The notes: generated from the letters alone by a model not told the origin. Shown: positions 1 through 10,719, counted from the first letter of the stretch. The stretch: 64,000 nucleotides of DNA from Echiichthys vipera (GCA_963691815.1 OY829657.1:30354366-30418365); one strand, 5' to 3'. Numbers and translations are program-made.

Positions 1-545
1 TAATTTAAAAAATGAAATAATTAAACATGAGTCAAGTTGTTTATATCCTGGCAACTTAACGCACGAGCATGTGTAATGTGAGCAGACTATTGTACGACCA
101 GTATAATGACATTTCTGAGTTTAACACGTTTATCTTGAGGATGATCTGTGTCGCCTTCATGGGCCCCCACAACTCCGCTTAGAGCTGTGTCCCCCACAAT
201 AGCCGCCACTCACTGATCAAAGGGGGTCAGTTCCTCCCCTACTGTCCCCCTGCCCGTTGCGGTGATACTTTGGCGGTGGGCCAAAATCCTCCGCTTCACT
301 TTTTTTATTTTATTTCAGTGGGTGTGCACTGCTCCGACCCCACAGCGGTCACTGCTTCACACACACACTCCCACTCAAATGTATTTTTCTTTGTGTTTAT
401 CCCTGAAGAGAGGCTACCAATTAAAACAGCTCTTCGGGTCTCCACTTCATTTTATAAAATTTCGAGCTCACACTCGTTGAAGTTGCGCTTCTTACCTTTA
501 CTTATCGTTTAAATCTGATGGTGCAGAGAGGGAATCCCTGGTGCA
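1..545. other. unassigned sequence
   Basis: No gene, RNA or transposon signature was recognised. The short open frames here are low-complexity or unlike any family I know. The left neighbour is outside the window. Confidence 0.5.
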
Positions 546-773
546 GGCCCTATTTAAATTGATTTGCATATTTAAATGGGGGCGTTGACAGGGAGGAGTT
601 TAGCACTTCTACATGTGCGCTCAATTCCATGATGATCAGGATGTACAAAGGAAAAGTGCTTGGATCCATTCTTTGATACATCTGATTTTTTGTGTGCGTA
701 CAACAGTTTCTGGATTCTAGCATACGCCATGTTTCAGTAAGAAATCCACGCAAGTCTTGGTACATGAGGCCCC
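546..773 (-). mobile_element. MITE of the GGGGCCTCAT-ended type
   Basis: Read on the minus strand the unit begins GGGGCCTCATGTACC and runs through an AT-rich body to a related end near 546 (GGCCCTATTTAAA on the plus strand). The two ends form an imperfect inverted repeat of about 15 bp. This matches a dispersed non-autonomous DNA element I know from many teleost genomes. It interrupts the P-type transposase text at 774. No coding capacity is seen. Assignment to a superfamily is not possible from the ends alone. Confidence 0.45.
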
Positions 774-1422
774 TGGACTGTGCCTTCTGATGGAATCATC
801 AGCCCACCATTATTTTTGAGCACAAGTAGGGGGTAGCTCTTATCGTGTGAAGAATGTACGCCGTCTGTCATCAGGCTGGAACAGCACACATCGCGAGAGA
901 GCCTTCTTAGAACCTGCCGAACCACAAACCCTGCAATGTAGACCACAGCACTGTCCACAAGGCCCCCAAAGCGCGTGGGAAGGTAGTTGTGGTTGCACAC
1001 AGGGGCTGCAAAGTTAACAAATAGGGAAGGGAGTTCGCCTGCAGTTTCGGGACATGACATCTCGACAGCAGAAAGAGACGCTGTTTCATCCTGTGCTGCC
1101 ACGTTTCCTAGCCCACTTGGTGAGACACCACACCGGACCACCAAGGTGCCCTGGAACTGGCAGGCAGATGGGTTGTTGTTCCAGCCCCCTTAAGGAAAAA
1201 AACAACACACACCCATGCACTATAATTACAACAAAGATCTTTTCTTTTTTTTTTTAAAGGCTGTAAAATGTGAAGCCTACCTGATGCTCTGATTGAATTA
1301 AAGAGAAGCTCCAAGTGATGGCTGAATTGGTAGATGCAGACATACCGCTGGACTTGGAGCAGCTCAGGAATAATCTGCATTAGGGTGTCAATGTTGATTA
1401 CAAACCCGATGACAGACACATA
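774..1422 (-). pseudogene. P-element (THAP9-like) transposase C-terminal fragment
   Basis: Two blocks on the minus strand match the C-terminal part of P-element/THAP9-type transposases. The upstream block (about 1422-1281) reads through LELLFNSIRAS. The downstream block (1188-774) reads GWNNNPSACQFQGTLVV and later YIAGFVV and LKNNGGLMIPSEG. Between them, 1187 to 1280 look like an intron with GT at 1280-1279 and AG at 1190-1189. Splicing there keeps phase and gives the family's typical glycine-tryptophan-triple-asparagine stretch. The catalytic core and the THAP DNA-binding domain are absent, cut on one side by a MITE and on the other by a Gypsy LTR. It is a dead remnant. A host gene derived from such a transposase is an alternative, but the truncations argue against it. 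Confidence 0.6.
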
Positions 1423-1489
1423 TGTCATGAACGGTTCTCAGAACAACACAGAGAGCTGGGACCCAAATGCAGACATGGAAACTGAGTCA

Positions 1490-2098
1490 GGGCGTGATCA
1501 CACTGTCCTCCCGGACCGAGACCCGGACTTTAGGGTACTTGTCCCCCCTCCCTCTCCCCCCCGCGCCCCAGCCCCGTTTGTACTCACACTACCAGGGCCT
1601 CGGCCAATGCTTCTTGCTGTCCACACGCCATCAAGCCGTAACACGTCACACGCATTGATCGGGTGTGTGGCTTTGTTTACAAATCTTTCCATAGACCTCG
1701 GAGTTTTTGTGCGTCTTGTCGACTGTTTTTGAATATTTTCATCCGACCAAATCTGCAGTAAACACTCCACCTCCGCACCACACCAACGTGAACCTTTCAC
1801 CACCATTGTTGTTGTAGTTAAATGTCCGCGCATGGTCCGTCCTTCTATTTACATGTCAGAACAGGCGGACATAACGCTACTGCCGTAGGGCTCGTGCGCG
1901 TGCGCGTGCACGTGCGCACGCTCGTGCTCGTACATGTGCAAACGGCTCCGCTAAAGCCCACCTCTTTCAAGCGGGCCGTGGACGGTCCGCTGGCCGCAGT
2001 TGAGCGCGGAGCGGGTGCGCTCACACTACTTAAAGGTACTAGACTTTAGCTGAAAAACCGGTTTTGGCCGCGGCCAAAAGGACAGTGTGAGCACGCTG
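1490..2098 (-). mobile_element. Harbinger-like non-autonomous DNA transposon, copy A
   Basis: The ends are related inverted repeats: GGGCGTGATCACACTGTCC at the left and a diverged GGACAGTGTGAGCACGCTG at the right. Flanking triplets are TCA and TTA, both of the TNA form used by PIF/Harbinger elements. Length (609 bp), subterminal motifs and an internal Myb/SANT-like segment match copy B at 61456-62055, which is in the opposite orientation. It sits inside the Gypsy LTR and is therefore younger than that element. No transposase is encoded, so it would depend on an autonomous relative. Confidence 0.6.
1700..1806 (-). pseudogene. Myb/SANT-like ORF remnant in copy A
   Basis: From an ATG at 1806 the minus strand encodes a segment with GSRWCGAEVECLLQIWSDEN, the first helix of a Myb/SANT-like DNA-binding domain of the kind carried by Harbinger transposons. 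Compared with copy B, one base is missing just after the codons for KQS. This shifts the frame and removes the second half of the domain. The product is presumably non-functional. Confidence 0.5.
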
Positions 2099-2153
2099 TT
2101 AAGGTTCAAAAACGCCTTTAATAAAAGAACTATGTACAATAGTGTCCAGGAAG

Positions 2154-2171
2154 CGGGGGGGGGGGGGGGGG
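2154..2171. repeat. poly(G) run
   Basis: An uninterrupted G tract lies in the Gypsy LTR. It is a likely length-variable site and a likely place for assembly error. Confidence 0.8.
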
Positions 2172-2617
2172 TGAGGTCCAAGTGAAGGTGCAGCTCTCCA
2201 GAGTGAGTCAAGTGACGGTGAATGAATAAACAACAACGAGGTGATCACAGGAAAAACATGTGGTAGGCAAGCAGGCAGGGGTGCAGACAGGGAAACAGGA
2301 TCACGGGAAACTAAAACAAAAGTAAACAAAGAAACAATGAACAGCGAAAACATGGAACACACTAACTTTCTCTAACCAATGCAGCCAACAAACGAGACAC
2401 GATACCAAGTAGCTAATAAAACGATCTGGCGCCGGACGTGTCCAACATCCGGCTTCTTATACTGTTGGGGAGGTGATTAGTGGAATTGAGTCCAGCTGGT
2501 CCTGAACCACGCCTCACAGACAAACACTGAGAGGGGAGACACATACAGGGAGACACAGACAGAGGGAGACAAGCACAAGCACAAAAGGAAAAGGCTGCCA
2601 GAACCTGGATCCTGACA

Positions 2618-3003
2618 GTACAAACCACCCACCCTCCATCAACGAAGCCTCCCAGGATGAGCCCGGTAGAAATCCCTGAGAGATGGATCGAAAATCAGGG
2701 ACCGGGAGACCCAACTTCTCTCCTCAGGGCCATATCCCTCCCAATCGACCAGGTATTGGAAGACACGCCCTCTGCGTTGCACATCCAGGACTGAACTGAC
2801 CTTGAACGCCGGATGGCCATCCATGGCCCAGGGACAAAACAGCCCCCACTCTGAGGTCCGAACCACCTCCACAATGAACTGGCATGAGGGATCGGGCTGG
2901 ACCAACACAGGTGCGGAAGAGAAGCACTTCTTCAGAGCCTGAAACACATTCTCAGCAGCAGGAGACCACACAAAGGGAGTAGTCGGAGAGGTTAATCTGG
3001 TCA
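2618..3003 (-). pseudogene. Gypsy RNase H start fused to chromodomain by deletion
   Basis: The minus-strand frame opens with the RT/RNase H connection (FVWSPAAENVFQALKKCF, APVLVQPDP). It passes within about 60 residues to an integrase C-terminal chromodomain (HPAFKVSSVLD, then YLVDWEGYGPEERSWV). Most of RNase H and all of the integrase zinc finger and catalytic core are therefore missing through an in-frame internal deletion. The chromodomain places the parent in the chromovirus branch of Gypsy elements, whose integrases use this module to target chromatin. The frame ends just before the polypurine stretch and the LTR at 2617. Confidence 0.65.
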
Positions 3004-3418
3004 TCAGGGAAACAACCTGACTGTAATTTCAGATGAACCGACGATAGAAATTAGCGAACCCCAGAAAACGTTGTACTTGTTTCCTGGAAGAAGGCGGCCA
3101 CTCACGTCACGGCTTGGACCTTGGCCAGATCCGCTCTCCACGATATAGCCCAGGAGAGTCACTGATGATACGTGAAACTCACACTTCTCCACCTTGACAA
3201 ACAGCCAGTTCTCTTGTAGACGCTGTAAGACTTGGCGGACATGGTTGATGTGCTCTGACACGTCTTTGGAAAAAATCTGAATGTCATCCAGGTAGACAGA
3301 GCGGTTCAACAGGTCCCAAAGTACGTCATTAACTAATGCCTGGAAGACGGCAGGGACATTAGTTAAACCGAAATGCATGACCAGGTATTCAAAAGGACCT
3401 TATGGTGTGTTGAATGCG
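3004..3418 (-). pseudogene. Gypsy reverse transcriptase fragment
   Basis: Minus-strand codons encode an RT palm and fingers segment. It has GPFEYLVMHFGLTNVPAVFQ followed by the catalytic YLDD box and IQIFSKD. A stop codon lies just upstream, in the TAFNTP-stop-GPF context. Motif A and the N-terminal half are missing because the 48-bp Harbinger-like end and a deletion separate this piece from the protease block at 3471-3700. The next piece (2618-3003) continues it after a frame change. Confidence 0.7.
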
Positions 3419-3419
3419 G

Positions 3420-3467
3420 TACCCTAGAGCACGGGGCACGGTATGGATGGACAGTATGAGTGCGCCC
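3420..3467 (+). mobile_element. isolated Harbinger-like terminus
   Basis: These 48 bp match the right end of the 600-bp element at 61456-62055: the subterminal ACCCTAGAGC and GGGGCACGG blocks, then the terminal inverted repeat ending GTGCGCCC. They are followed by TTA, a TNA-type triplet. The rest of the element is absent. It lies between the Gypsy protease and RT blocks, suggesting an insertion later lost by internal deletion. Confidence 0.5.
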
Positions 3468-3470
3468 TTA

Positions 3471-3700
3471 GGCTCTTAGAAGGGGCCAAACGAAGACATG
3501 ACGAGTGATAACCGCTGCTCCAACTCACAACCCTATCTGCTACCCAATCAATAACCGGATTGTGATCAATGAGCCAGAGGAGACCAAGAACTACAGGGGC
3601 ATTAGCAGATGGCATGATGTGAAAAGCTATGGTTTCAACATGATTACCTACTAGCGACAGGGTCATGGGAACCTTGCACATGTACAGTACGTCTGCTTTA
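3471..3700 (-). pseudogene. Gypsy protease/linker fragment
   Basis: The minus strand reads MTLSLVGNHVETIAFHIMPS, then APVVLGLLWLIDHNPVIDW. This is the C-terminal half of a Gypsy aspartic protease domain and the linker to RT. The catalytic DSG motif is not present in the retained part. It belongs to the same chromovirus copy as 2618-3418. Confidence 0.6.
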
Positions 3701-3734
3701 AGGTGAAAAAAAGAAAAAACACAGACAAAAAAGG

Positions 3735-4672
3735 AAAAACCCCAACATTTGAAGGTACCAAAAAAGTGGCTATTAGGCAGGCTGTTTTTGTCCGACATAG
3801 ATGCAAAGGACGCAAAAAAAACCTTCGTCATACAGGTCCTTTAGAGTTTTGAGGCCCTTATCTGACCATATGTGGAATGCAGGGTCGGTGCAGGAAGGGA
3901 GAAACGCATGGTTATTCAAAACTGGGGCATGGACCGAAGCCAGACCGAAGCAAGCTGTACTGCTTCCTGAACTGGATCCAAATTTTAATGGCATTAACGA
4001 CAACCGGATTAGGTGAGACCTTATGGGCAGTTATGGGGAGCTGTGAGCAAATCGTAGAGTGCAAAGAGCAGGAGGAAGATGTTATCTCAGTATGAGCCCA
4101 TTGCGGGCAGGTGTCTGCAACTTCGCTGCGGAGCCAATATAAAAGCTTATTAATGTTGCAAGACCAGAAGGTTTAGAGTGTTGAAGAATATGTTTTTTGA
4201 TACGGGCTGGTTTATTTCGCCAGATAAAGGCGTTAAGTTGTTGGTCTAGGTTAGTGAAGAATGATTTGTTAAGACAAATTGGGAGGTGTTGAAAAGGGCA
4301 CAGAAACTTTGGTAAAATGACCATCTTAATAAGATTAACACGGCCTGCAAGGGACAGTGGGAGGCCTGCCCCTCTAGACAAGTCTGACTTGCATTTATCC
4401 AATAGCGGCAATAGAAGTTCTTGCTGGTGACAAACACCCCCAAATACTTGAACCCCTTGTCAGCTGTTTTAATCCATAGATTGTGGGAGTGATCTCGCCA
4501 GGTTGTTGACAAAGAACAACTCACTTTTCTGAATATTGAATTAATTCCCTGGTGTCCAAACTGATTCAGGATTGATAAAACTGGGGCGGAGGGAGGTTGT
4601 GGGGTTTGAAATAAATAAGAGAAGGTCATTGGCATATAAGGAGAGTTTGTGGACCAGGCCAAAACAATTGAT
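3735..4672 (-). pseudogene. L1/Tx1-like LINE, RT palm and C-terminal part
   Basis: Minus-strand frames give in order: KLSLYANDLLLFISNP (a YADD box changed to YAND), KGFKYLGVFVT, PLSLAGRVNLIKM, LNAFIWRNKPARIKK and KGLKTLKDLYDEG. This is the usual order of the thumb and connection region in L1/Tx1-type ORF2 proteins. Several frameshifts and stops break it, and the catalytic aspartate change would inactivate it. The copy is split from its N-terminal half (6641-7292) by the L2-like LINE at 4676-6640. It ends near 3735 against the Gypsy fragment. Confidence 0.7.
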
Positions 4673-4675
4673 CAA

Positions 4676-6640
4676 GGAAAAGTCAAAGTCAAAGTCAGCT
4701 TTATTGTCAATTTTTCACATGGACAAGACATACAAGGAATCGAAATTTCGTTTCTCACTATCCCATGCGTAGACTAGACAAGACAAAGACAAGACACAAT
4801 AAGTAAAGTGGCAAGACACAATGGTAAGTGACAAAACATAAATTATCGAACTGCTATTGTGCGCTGTTGTGCCTTCTTTGCCAGTGATGTAGTGTTTGTA
4901 GTCCATGACAGGTCCTCACTGATGTGACTGTGCACCCCCAGGAATTTGGTGCTAATCACTCTCTCCACAGTAGAACCGTCGATGGTTAGTGGTGGGTGGT
5001 GGGTGTGGCCTCTCTGGAAGTTAACAACAATGACCTTTGTCTTGCTGACATTTAGCAGGAGGTTGTTGTTCCGACACCACGTGGACAGAAGGTCTACCTC
5101 TTTCCTGTAGTTTGTCTCGTCGCCCTTGATGATGAGTCAGTTGGGTCAGATGAGCCGGTTGCAGAGTGAAGTGCTGAGGCCCAGCTTGTCCAGTTTGCAG
5201 ATGAGCTGTTGTGGTATTATGGTATTAAATGTCTATGAACAGCATTCTCACATTGTCTTTCTCTTCCAGGTGGGTGAGAGCCGGGTGGAGGGCAGAGCAA
5301 TTTGCATCCTTTGTGGATCGTTTCGCCCTGTATGCAAACTGGAAGGGATCGAAGGTGTGGGGGTGTGTGTGTGTGTGGGGGTGTGTGGGGGGGGGGGGGG
5401 GGGGGGGGATTTGATGTGTGACTGGACTGGACTTCATGATGATGGGTGTCAGTGTCACAGGACGGTAGTCGTTGTGGCAGGATGGGGATGATGTCTTTGG
5501 CACAGGTATAATGGTGGCAGCTTTGAAGCATGGTGGGACAATGGCTTGCTTCAGGGAGGTGTCAGTGAAGACATCCTTCAGTTCCTCTGCACAGAATTTC
5601 AGTACCCTACCAGGGATGTTGTCTGGGCCTGTTGCTTTCTGGGTGTTGATGGTAGAGAGGGTCCTCTTTACGCTGGCGGCAGACAGGCACAAAGTCTGGT
5701 CATGGGGAGGTGTTGAGGTTTTCTGTGGGTGAGTTTTGTTTTGTGCATTGAAGCGTGCAAAGAAGCTGTTCAGGTTGTTGAGCACGGAGTAGTCATTCTC
5801 ACAGCTCTATGGTGCGTGCTTATAGTCTGTGATAGCTTGAATGCCTTGCCAAAGGCTTGGTGCCTTTTTGCTGTCGTTGAAGTGGGATGTTATTCTGTGT
5901 GTGTAATCCTGTTTTGCTTTTCTGATGCCCCGGGAAAGATTGCCTCTTGCTGTTCTCAAGCCAGATTCGTCTCCAGCTCTGAAGGCCATGTCTCTGGCCC
6001 TCAATAGCCTGTGGACGTCCCCCGCCAACCATGGCCTCTGGTTTTCCCGAGTGACAATGTCCTTGGTGTGGATCACATCATCAGTGCACTTGGCTATGTA
6101 GGAGGTCAAAGTGTTTATGTACTCCTCAATGTCTGTGTTGTTGTAAGTGGCTGCCTGTTTGAACATCTCCCAGTCTGTGGTGTCAAAGCAGTCTTGCAGA
6201 GCTGAGAAGGCTCCCTCTGGCCAGGTGTGGTGGCTTTCACTGTTTGTCTGTATGCTGGCATTAGCATAACATTGAGGTGGTCAGATAGGCCAATGTGGGG
6301 GAGAGGGGTGGCTTTGTACGCTCTTTTGTGTGTGGTGTAGACCAGATTCAAGGTGTTAACTCCCCTTGTTGGAAAGTTATCGTGCTGGTGAAATTTCGGC
6401 AGTACAGTCTTGAGATCAGCATGGTTAAAATCTCCTGTGTGGATAGTGAAACCATCTGGATGTGCTGTTTGTTGTTCACTGATGGCTTGGTACAGTTCAT
6501 TAAGTGCAGCGTTCCTATCACTGTTGTTGTTGGGGGAGGGATGTAGACTCCAGCTAATAGAATCACAGTCATTTCTCTGGGCAGATAGAAAGGACGACAC
6601 TTTATGATCATAAACTCCGCTGTTCTCCACTGGCGACCAC
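4676..6640 (-). mobile_element. L2-like (jockey superfamily) LINE, 5-prime truncated
   Basis: Minus-strand order is as follows. An endonuclease C-terminal half has HTGDFNHADLKTVLPKFHQH and GLSDH (about 6600-6230). The linker to RT follows (AKQDYTHRITSHFNDSKKAPSLW, 6166-5807). Then comes an RT N-terminal half with TGPDNIPGRVLKFCAEELKD and PVPKTSSPSCHNDYRPVTLT (5785-5450). A short RT/thumb piece (VIVVNF, VISTKFLGVH) and a 3-prime UTR end in AATAAAGC and TGACTTT repeats at 4676-4700. A G-rich microsatellite at 5357-5411 and a deletion remove the catalytic palm. It inserted into the L1/Tx1 LINE that flanks it on both sides. Assignment to L2 rather than a sister clade is from motif memory. Confidence 0.7.
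5357..5411. repeat. GT-rich and poly(G) tract inside the LINE
   Basis: GTGTGTGTG and GGGGG runs end in an uninterrupted G tract. They lie where the RT palm of the L2-like LINE should be coded, so the reading frame is destroyed here. Confidence 0.75.
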
Positions 6641-7292
6641 AGTCGTGTCCCTGCACTATGACCTCGGGAGTGTCCGATCCATGGGAGAATATGATGTTGA
6701 GCAGCCTTCTGGTGTTAAAGAATGGATGTCTCCCTAATATGAAGCCTGTCTGGTCTTGTGAAATTATCGATGACATCACACTTTGGAGGCGGAGGGTGAG
6801 GACCTTAGCAAGGATCTTACAATCTATGTTTAAAAGTGAGACCGGTCTGTTGCTGCCACATGAAGTAGGATCCCTGTCTTTCTTCAGGAGCATGAAATAG
6901 ATGCCTCATACAAGGTTGCTGGCAGTCTGCCTTCAGTAAAGGAGTCATTGAACATTCTCACAAGGATGGGGGCTAATAGTGTCGAGTATGTCTTAAAGAA
7001 CTCCACTGTAAAACCATCGGGATGAGGAGATTTCCTGTTCTGCATAGACTTGATCGCTTCATGCACCTCCAACAGAGAGATGGGTCTACTGAGCTCCCTA
7101 GCGATGTTTATATCAATCTGAGGGTACGCGGTGTAAAAATCAGAAAAAGACTTGTTGATCACCACTGGATCAGAAGTGTGGCTACCGTCTGGTAGTTGAG
7201 TTTTAGAGATTAGTCTAGAAGCACTATCTGCGCGGGCCTGCTGTGCCAGGAGTCTCCCTGCCTTATCTCCCCGCTCAAAAAAGTTTTCCTTG
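6641..7292 (-). pseudogene. L1/Tx1-like LINE, linker and RT N-terminal part
   Basis: Minus-strand codons give FFERGDKAGRLLAQQ, then DFYTAYPQIDINIARE, SKSPHPDGFTVEFFK-like text, ILVRMFNDSFTEGRLP, and GSNRPVSLLNIDCKILAKVL followed by DQTGFILGRH. This is the standard entry into an L1-type RT (motifs 0 to 2). The text stops at PEVIV where the L2-like LINE begins. It resumes beyond that insert at 4672 with the middle of the palm missing. The 5-prime end is truncated near 7292, so the endonuclease is absent. Confidence 0.7.
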
Positions 7293-7471
7293 GATTGATA
7301 GAAAAGGAATTGTGCACTGTTTTGAAGTTTATACCTCAGAGATAATCATTCTTTCATTTGAAAAAGGAGAGAGACAAGAGAAGAGAATAGCCTATACATT
7401 TTGTAGATTTGATCACTTTTTATTGAAAACATCATATTGTGAATGGAATCCAATTGTGAGTTTGGTCAGTG

Positions 7472-8928
7472 TGTAGGAACCTTGAGACGAAAGCTCTCCT
7501 GTAGGACACACATTCCTGATTGCCCTCTGTGACCATCTGGTAAAGGGTCACAGGAGGGGAGTAAAGTCTCTGTCTAATTCCTGAATATGCTGTGTTTTAA
7601 TTATACTTCCCTTCACTCAGTAAGGTTATCTGTTAAAACTGCCTGTCTAAAGATTTTGGTTAAATTGGATATCAGAAAGATTAATAACGGAAAATCACCC
7701 AGAGATAGTTTAACCTTCCCCGTTAGAATGCTGGAATATAAAGCAGTTAATTCGCTCCAAACGCAGAGGGTTGGGTTAGCCCAAGACTCCCCTTCTCGCG
7801 CCCCCAGGGAATAAAGGGTTGCCACAGAGGTGACTCTAGTCTCTTACTCATCTTACTGCTCTTACCTCGCTCTCTGCCCTCTTACTACTTCTCCCCCTCT
7901 TCTGCTCTTCCTCCGCACCTCTATATTCAGTTCTATTCCGTTTTTGTTTTTCTTTTGTTTCTTTTGTTCAACTTTGTTGCTCAAGAGTTTGCAAGAAACG
8001 TTACGTTATATTTTGTTTTCTTACTAAAGTATTTTCGTTTATTAAACTATTTTAATGCGCGACTTTTTCCACGATACGTTTTTATCTTGTTAGTATAGTT
8101 AATCCCCTCGTGCTGTCTTTGCATTTTGTCCGGCCGGCAAATGGCATTGAACTCTGTGCAACACCAGCAACAGAACTTCTTTTTGACCACCAAACAACAG
8201 CCAGAGGCAAGTCACCTGAAGGGCCGGAATCCAAGCCGGGACGTGAAGGAACAAGCCCCGCTGACCCAACTACGCAGTTGACCCAGTCTACAGACCAGAC
8301 ATCAGGTCCGCCAAACACTGTGACTCGGACCTACGGACCTTCAAACTGTCCTGTAAGACGCCCGGGCGATTGTAATATCAACGGCAAAGTAAGGTTAGCC
8401 TTTTACTACAACTCCCGGATAAAAAATGTTGGTGGTAATTAAGTCCTGATCCAAGTTCTGTTGAGAGGCTAATTAGAGCCGGTTTAAGTCCGCCAGTAAT
8501 ATTATAACCCAGCCCCTTAGGTCTGACTCACTCTGGTCTCAAACTTTTTATATCCACATTTAACCCTTTGTCACTCATCTATTCAGTATTGCACTATTCT
8601 GTATTATCCTTGCTAGTTAACCAAATAAATGTTTATAACTTTACGTCGTCGTGAGAGTCTTCCTTTCTGTGCAGAAACTGATGGTCCCTGATAAGGTGGT
8701 ACGAATTAACGCGTTCAAGACGAGACTGATAAAATTTAAACAATCAATTACTTTAAGTTGCTAACAGGTTTTAAACCTTCACCAAAGTTTAATAAACATC
8801 CTTAATTTGTTGTGGTGCCCTACTTCGAGGTAAAATAAATCCTAAATTTTAACGAGTCGAGTTAATTCATATTTATTTCGGTGACTAATCTATTCTGGCC
8901 GTAATACGTGTAGGCTCTATCTCCTACA
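7472..8928 (+). mobile_element. solo LTR of a retrovirus-like element (1457 bp)
   Basis: The unit opens TGTAGGAACC and closes CTCCTACA, so its ends are inverted TGTAGG and CCTACA. It is flanked on both sides by AGTG (7468-7471 and 8929-8932), a 4-bp target duplication. It has an AATAAATGTTT polyadenylation motif at 8624 and the U5-like phrase TGGTGCCCT followed by a CGAGG motif. All of these recur in the LTR at 44886-46198. No internal region is present, so it is best explained as a solo LTR left by LTR-LTR recombination. Length and duplication size suit an endogenous retrovirus better than Gypsy or BEL. The strand is inferred from the polyadenylation motif. Confidence 0.65.
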
Positions 8929-8932
8929 AGTG

Positions 8933-9511
8933 TATCCTTACATCCCTACTGATTGGTCTCATTAAACTGTGTTAAATAACAGGCTTCTGGTCCAGCTGCA
9001 GTATTGTTATCGTTATAACTGTTATTGATGAAATTGTCAAAAAGATCTTTCAGTCAAATAAAAAGGTATTACTATAGATCAAAAGGACTGGGTGGCTTGA
9101 ATGTGTCCCACATAAATATATACAAGTATAGCCTAATAGATGTCTTAATCACATAAATGTCCGCCCCATCACGCTATAAACTTCAAATTGGATTGTGATT
9201 ATTCAGTTCCAAGAAACATGGAAGTTTAAAAAAAGACATACAGTATATTACCTACTATACCCACAGACATATAGTCATGTATATTTGCATATTATGAGTC
9301 AGATAAAAGCAGTACACATATCTGTTGTCAGAGTCTGCACAGGTGAGAGGTCAGAGCCCCTGCCCCTCAAAAGGTCTCCGTACGGCCCTGCACCACACAT
9401 TGCTACCTGGTCTGTGGGAAACACTTGACAGCTTACACTGTGTAACATCAGCTTCAATAACAATACAAGGTTAACAGTTATTTTTCATGTTTACCAAACA
9501 TAGTACTACTA
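8933..9511. other. unassigned sequence
   Basis: No feature could be supported. A short stretch near 9060-9190 weakly resembles the GLGGLNV region of L1/Tx1 ORF2, but it is too decayed to call. Confidence 0.4.
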
Positions 9512-9880
9512 CAGTAATGTAGGTTGAGTTAGCTGTACAGCTTACCTCCGATTATCCAAGCGGCTCACATCCTGGACAGCTCAGATATGTCAGATTGCCA
9601 ATAGGAGTGGGCGGGCACATGGATCCCTTGTGGGGTCCAACCATAGACTTTATAATGAATAGACGGAGCCACGATGACGTCACTCAGGTTTGCCAACTTC
9701 CGAAAAGAAACCTACCCGGATGTTGAAGTTTTGCAACCGCTGACAATTGGATCCTGAGTTGGGGGTCCATGTGCACGCCCACTGCTACCGGCAACCTGAC
9801 ATATTTGCGCCGCTGCTGCTAACAACATTAGCTTGGATAATCGGAGGTAAGCTGTACAGCTAACTCAACCTACATTACTG
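9512..9880. mobile_element. 369-bp fold-back MITE with TA duplication
   Basis: The ends CAGTAATGTAGGTTGAG and its complement extend into an inverted repeat of about 50 bp with no mismatch seen. The complementarity continues imperfectly almost to the centre, so the whole unit is one long palindrome. TA dinucleotides flank it at 9510-9511 and 9881-9882, suiting a Tc1/mariner-type mobiliser. The centre carries the TAGACTTTATAATGAATAGA phrase seen in common teleost MITEs. No ORF is present. It lies in sequence of unknown origin between the solo LTR and the L1 LINE. Confidence 0.7.
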
Positions 9881-10719
9881 TAGGACCTGGGCTGCTCAGG
9901 GATTGCCGGGGGAGGGCTGGCAGAGGCTAACACTACACTATGTGGCTTCGCACCGGCTAAAGTTATAGGTGGCCGGCTAGCCTCTCACTGAGCCTCGCCT
10001 CCAACGCTAGCAAGAGAGAGCAGGAGAGAGAGCGGGGGAAGCCATCACCAGCTTCCCCCATATTATCAGACAACTAAATTAATAGTGCAATAAACCTAAC
10101 CCTTCATGGAGCTGACAGACAGAAAATACTAAACCTCCAACCCAAACTAGATGAAATGTAAACTCATAGAGCACAAGGAGCATTTGTTCGGTCCAGGGCT
10201 AAATGGATAGAAGAGGGAGAGAAAAACACAGCATATTTTTGTGGTTTGAAAACAAGAAGACAAAATAATAATAATATCAGATCCCTGACAGTTAATAACA
10301 AAGAAATCACAGATGAAAAGTTAATCTCTTCCGAAGTCGTTTTATAGCCAGCTGTACAGCTCCAAACTTTCTTAAGAGGATTCTCATAAATTTTTTAAGG
10401 ATACAGCAGAATACATTCCCCAAATCGATGACAACTATTAAAAAACATGTGAAAATTAAATAACAATCACAGAACTTGATGCAGTAATAGGACGTGTCTC
10501 TCTTAATAAAGATTGTCTCACGAGAAAATTTTACAGACACTTCTGGGAAGATATAAGAAAATTACTGTATCCAGCCTTCTTAGAAATTTCCAGGACATGT
10601 ATGCTCCCACCCACAATGAGACATGAGGTTATCGTCTCAATTCCAAAGCCAAATAAAGACCCCAGAGTTATAGAAAACAGAAGGCCTATTACGCTAAGAA
10701 ATTCATATAAATGTAACAA

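Larger units (their letters stand above)
1423..2617 (-). mobile_element. LTR of a chromodomain Gypsy element, interrupted
   Basis: On the minus strand the LTR opens with TGTCAGGATCC at 2617. It follows a purine-rich tract and ends in ATGACA at 1423, where P-transposase text begins. The 609-bp Harbinger-like insert at 1490-2098 splits it, so the LTR proper is about 586 bp. The phrase CATTTGGGTCC near its end is familiar from teleost Gypsy LTRs. The internal region lies to the right (2618-3700), so this would be the 3-prime LTR. No matching 5-prime LTR was seen. Confidence 0.55.

Noticed and set aside
262..512. Open frames of 72-80 codons on the plus strand
   Set aside because: Low-complexity, phenylalanine/histidine-rich text with no family resemblance and no supporting context.
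9060..9190. Possible L1/Tx1 ORF2 fragment with a GLGGLNV phrase
   Set aside because: Only one short phrase matches and stops surround it. Not enough to call.
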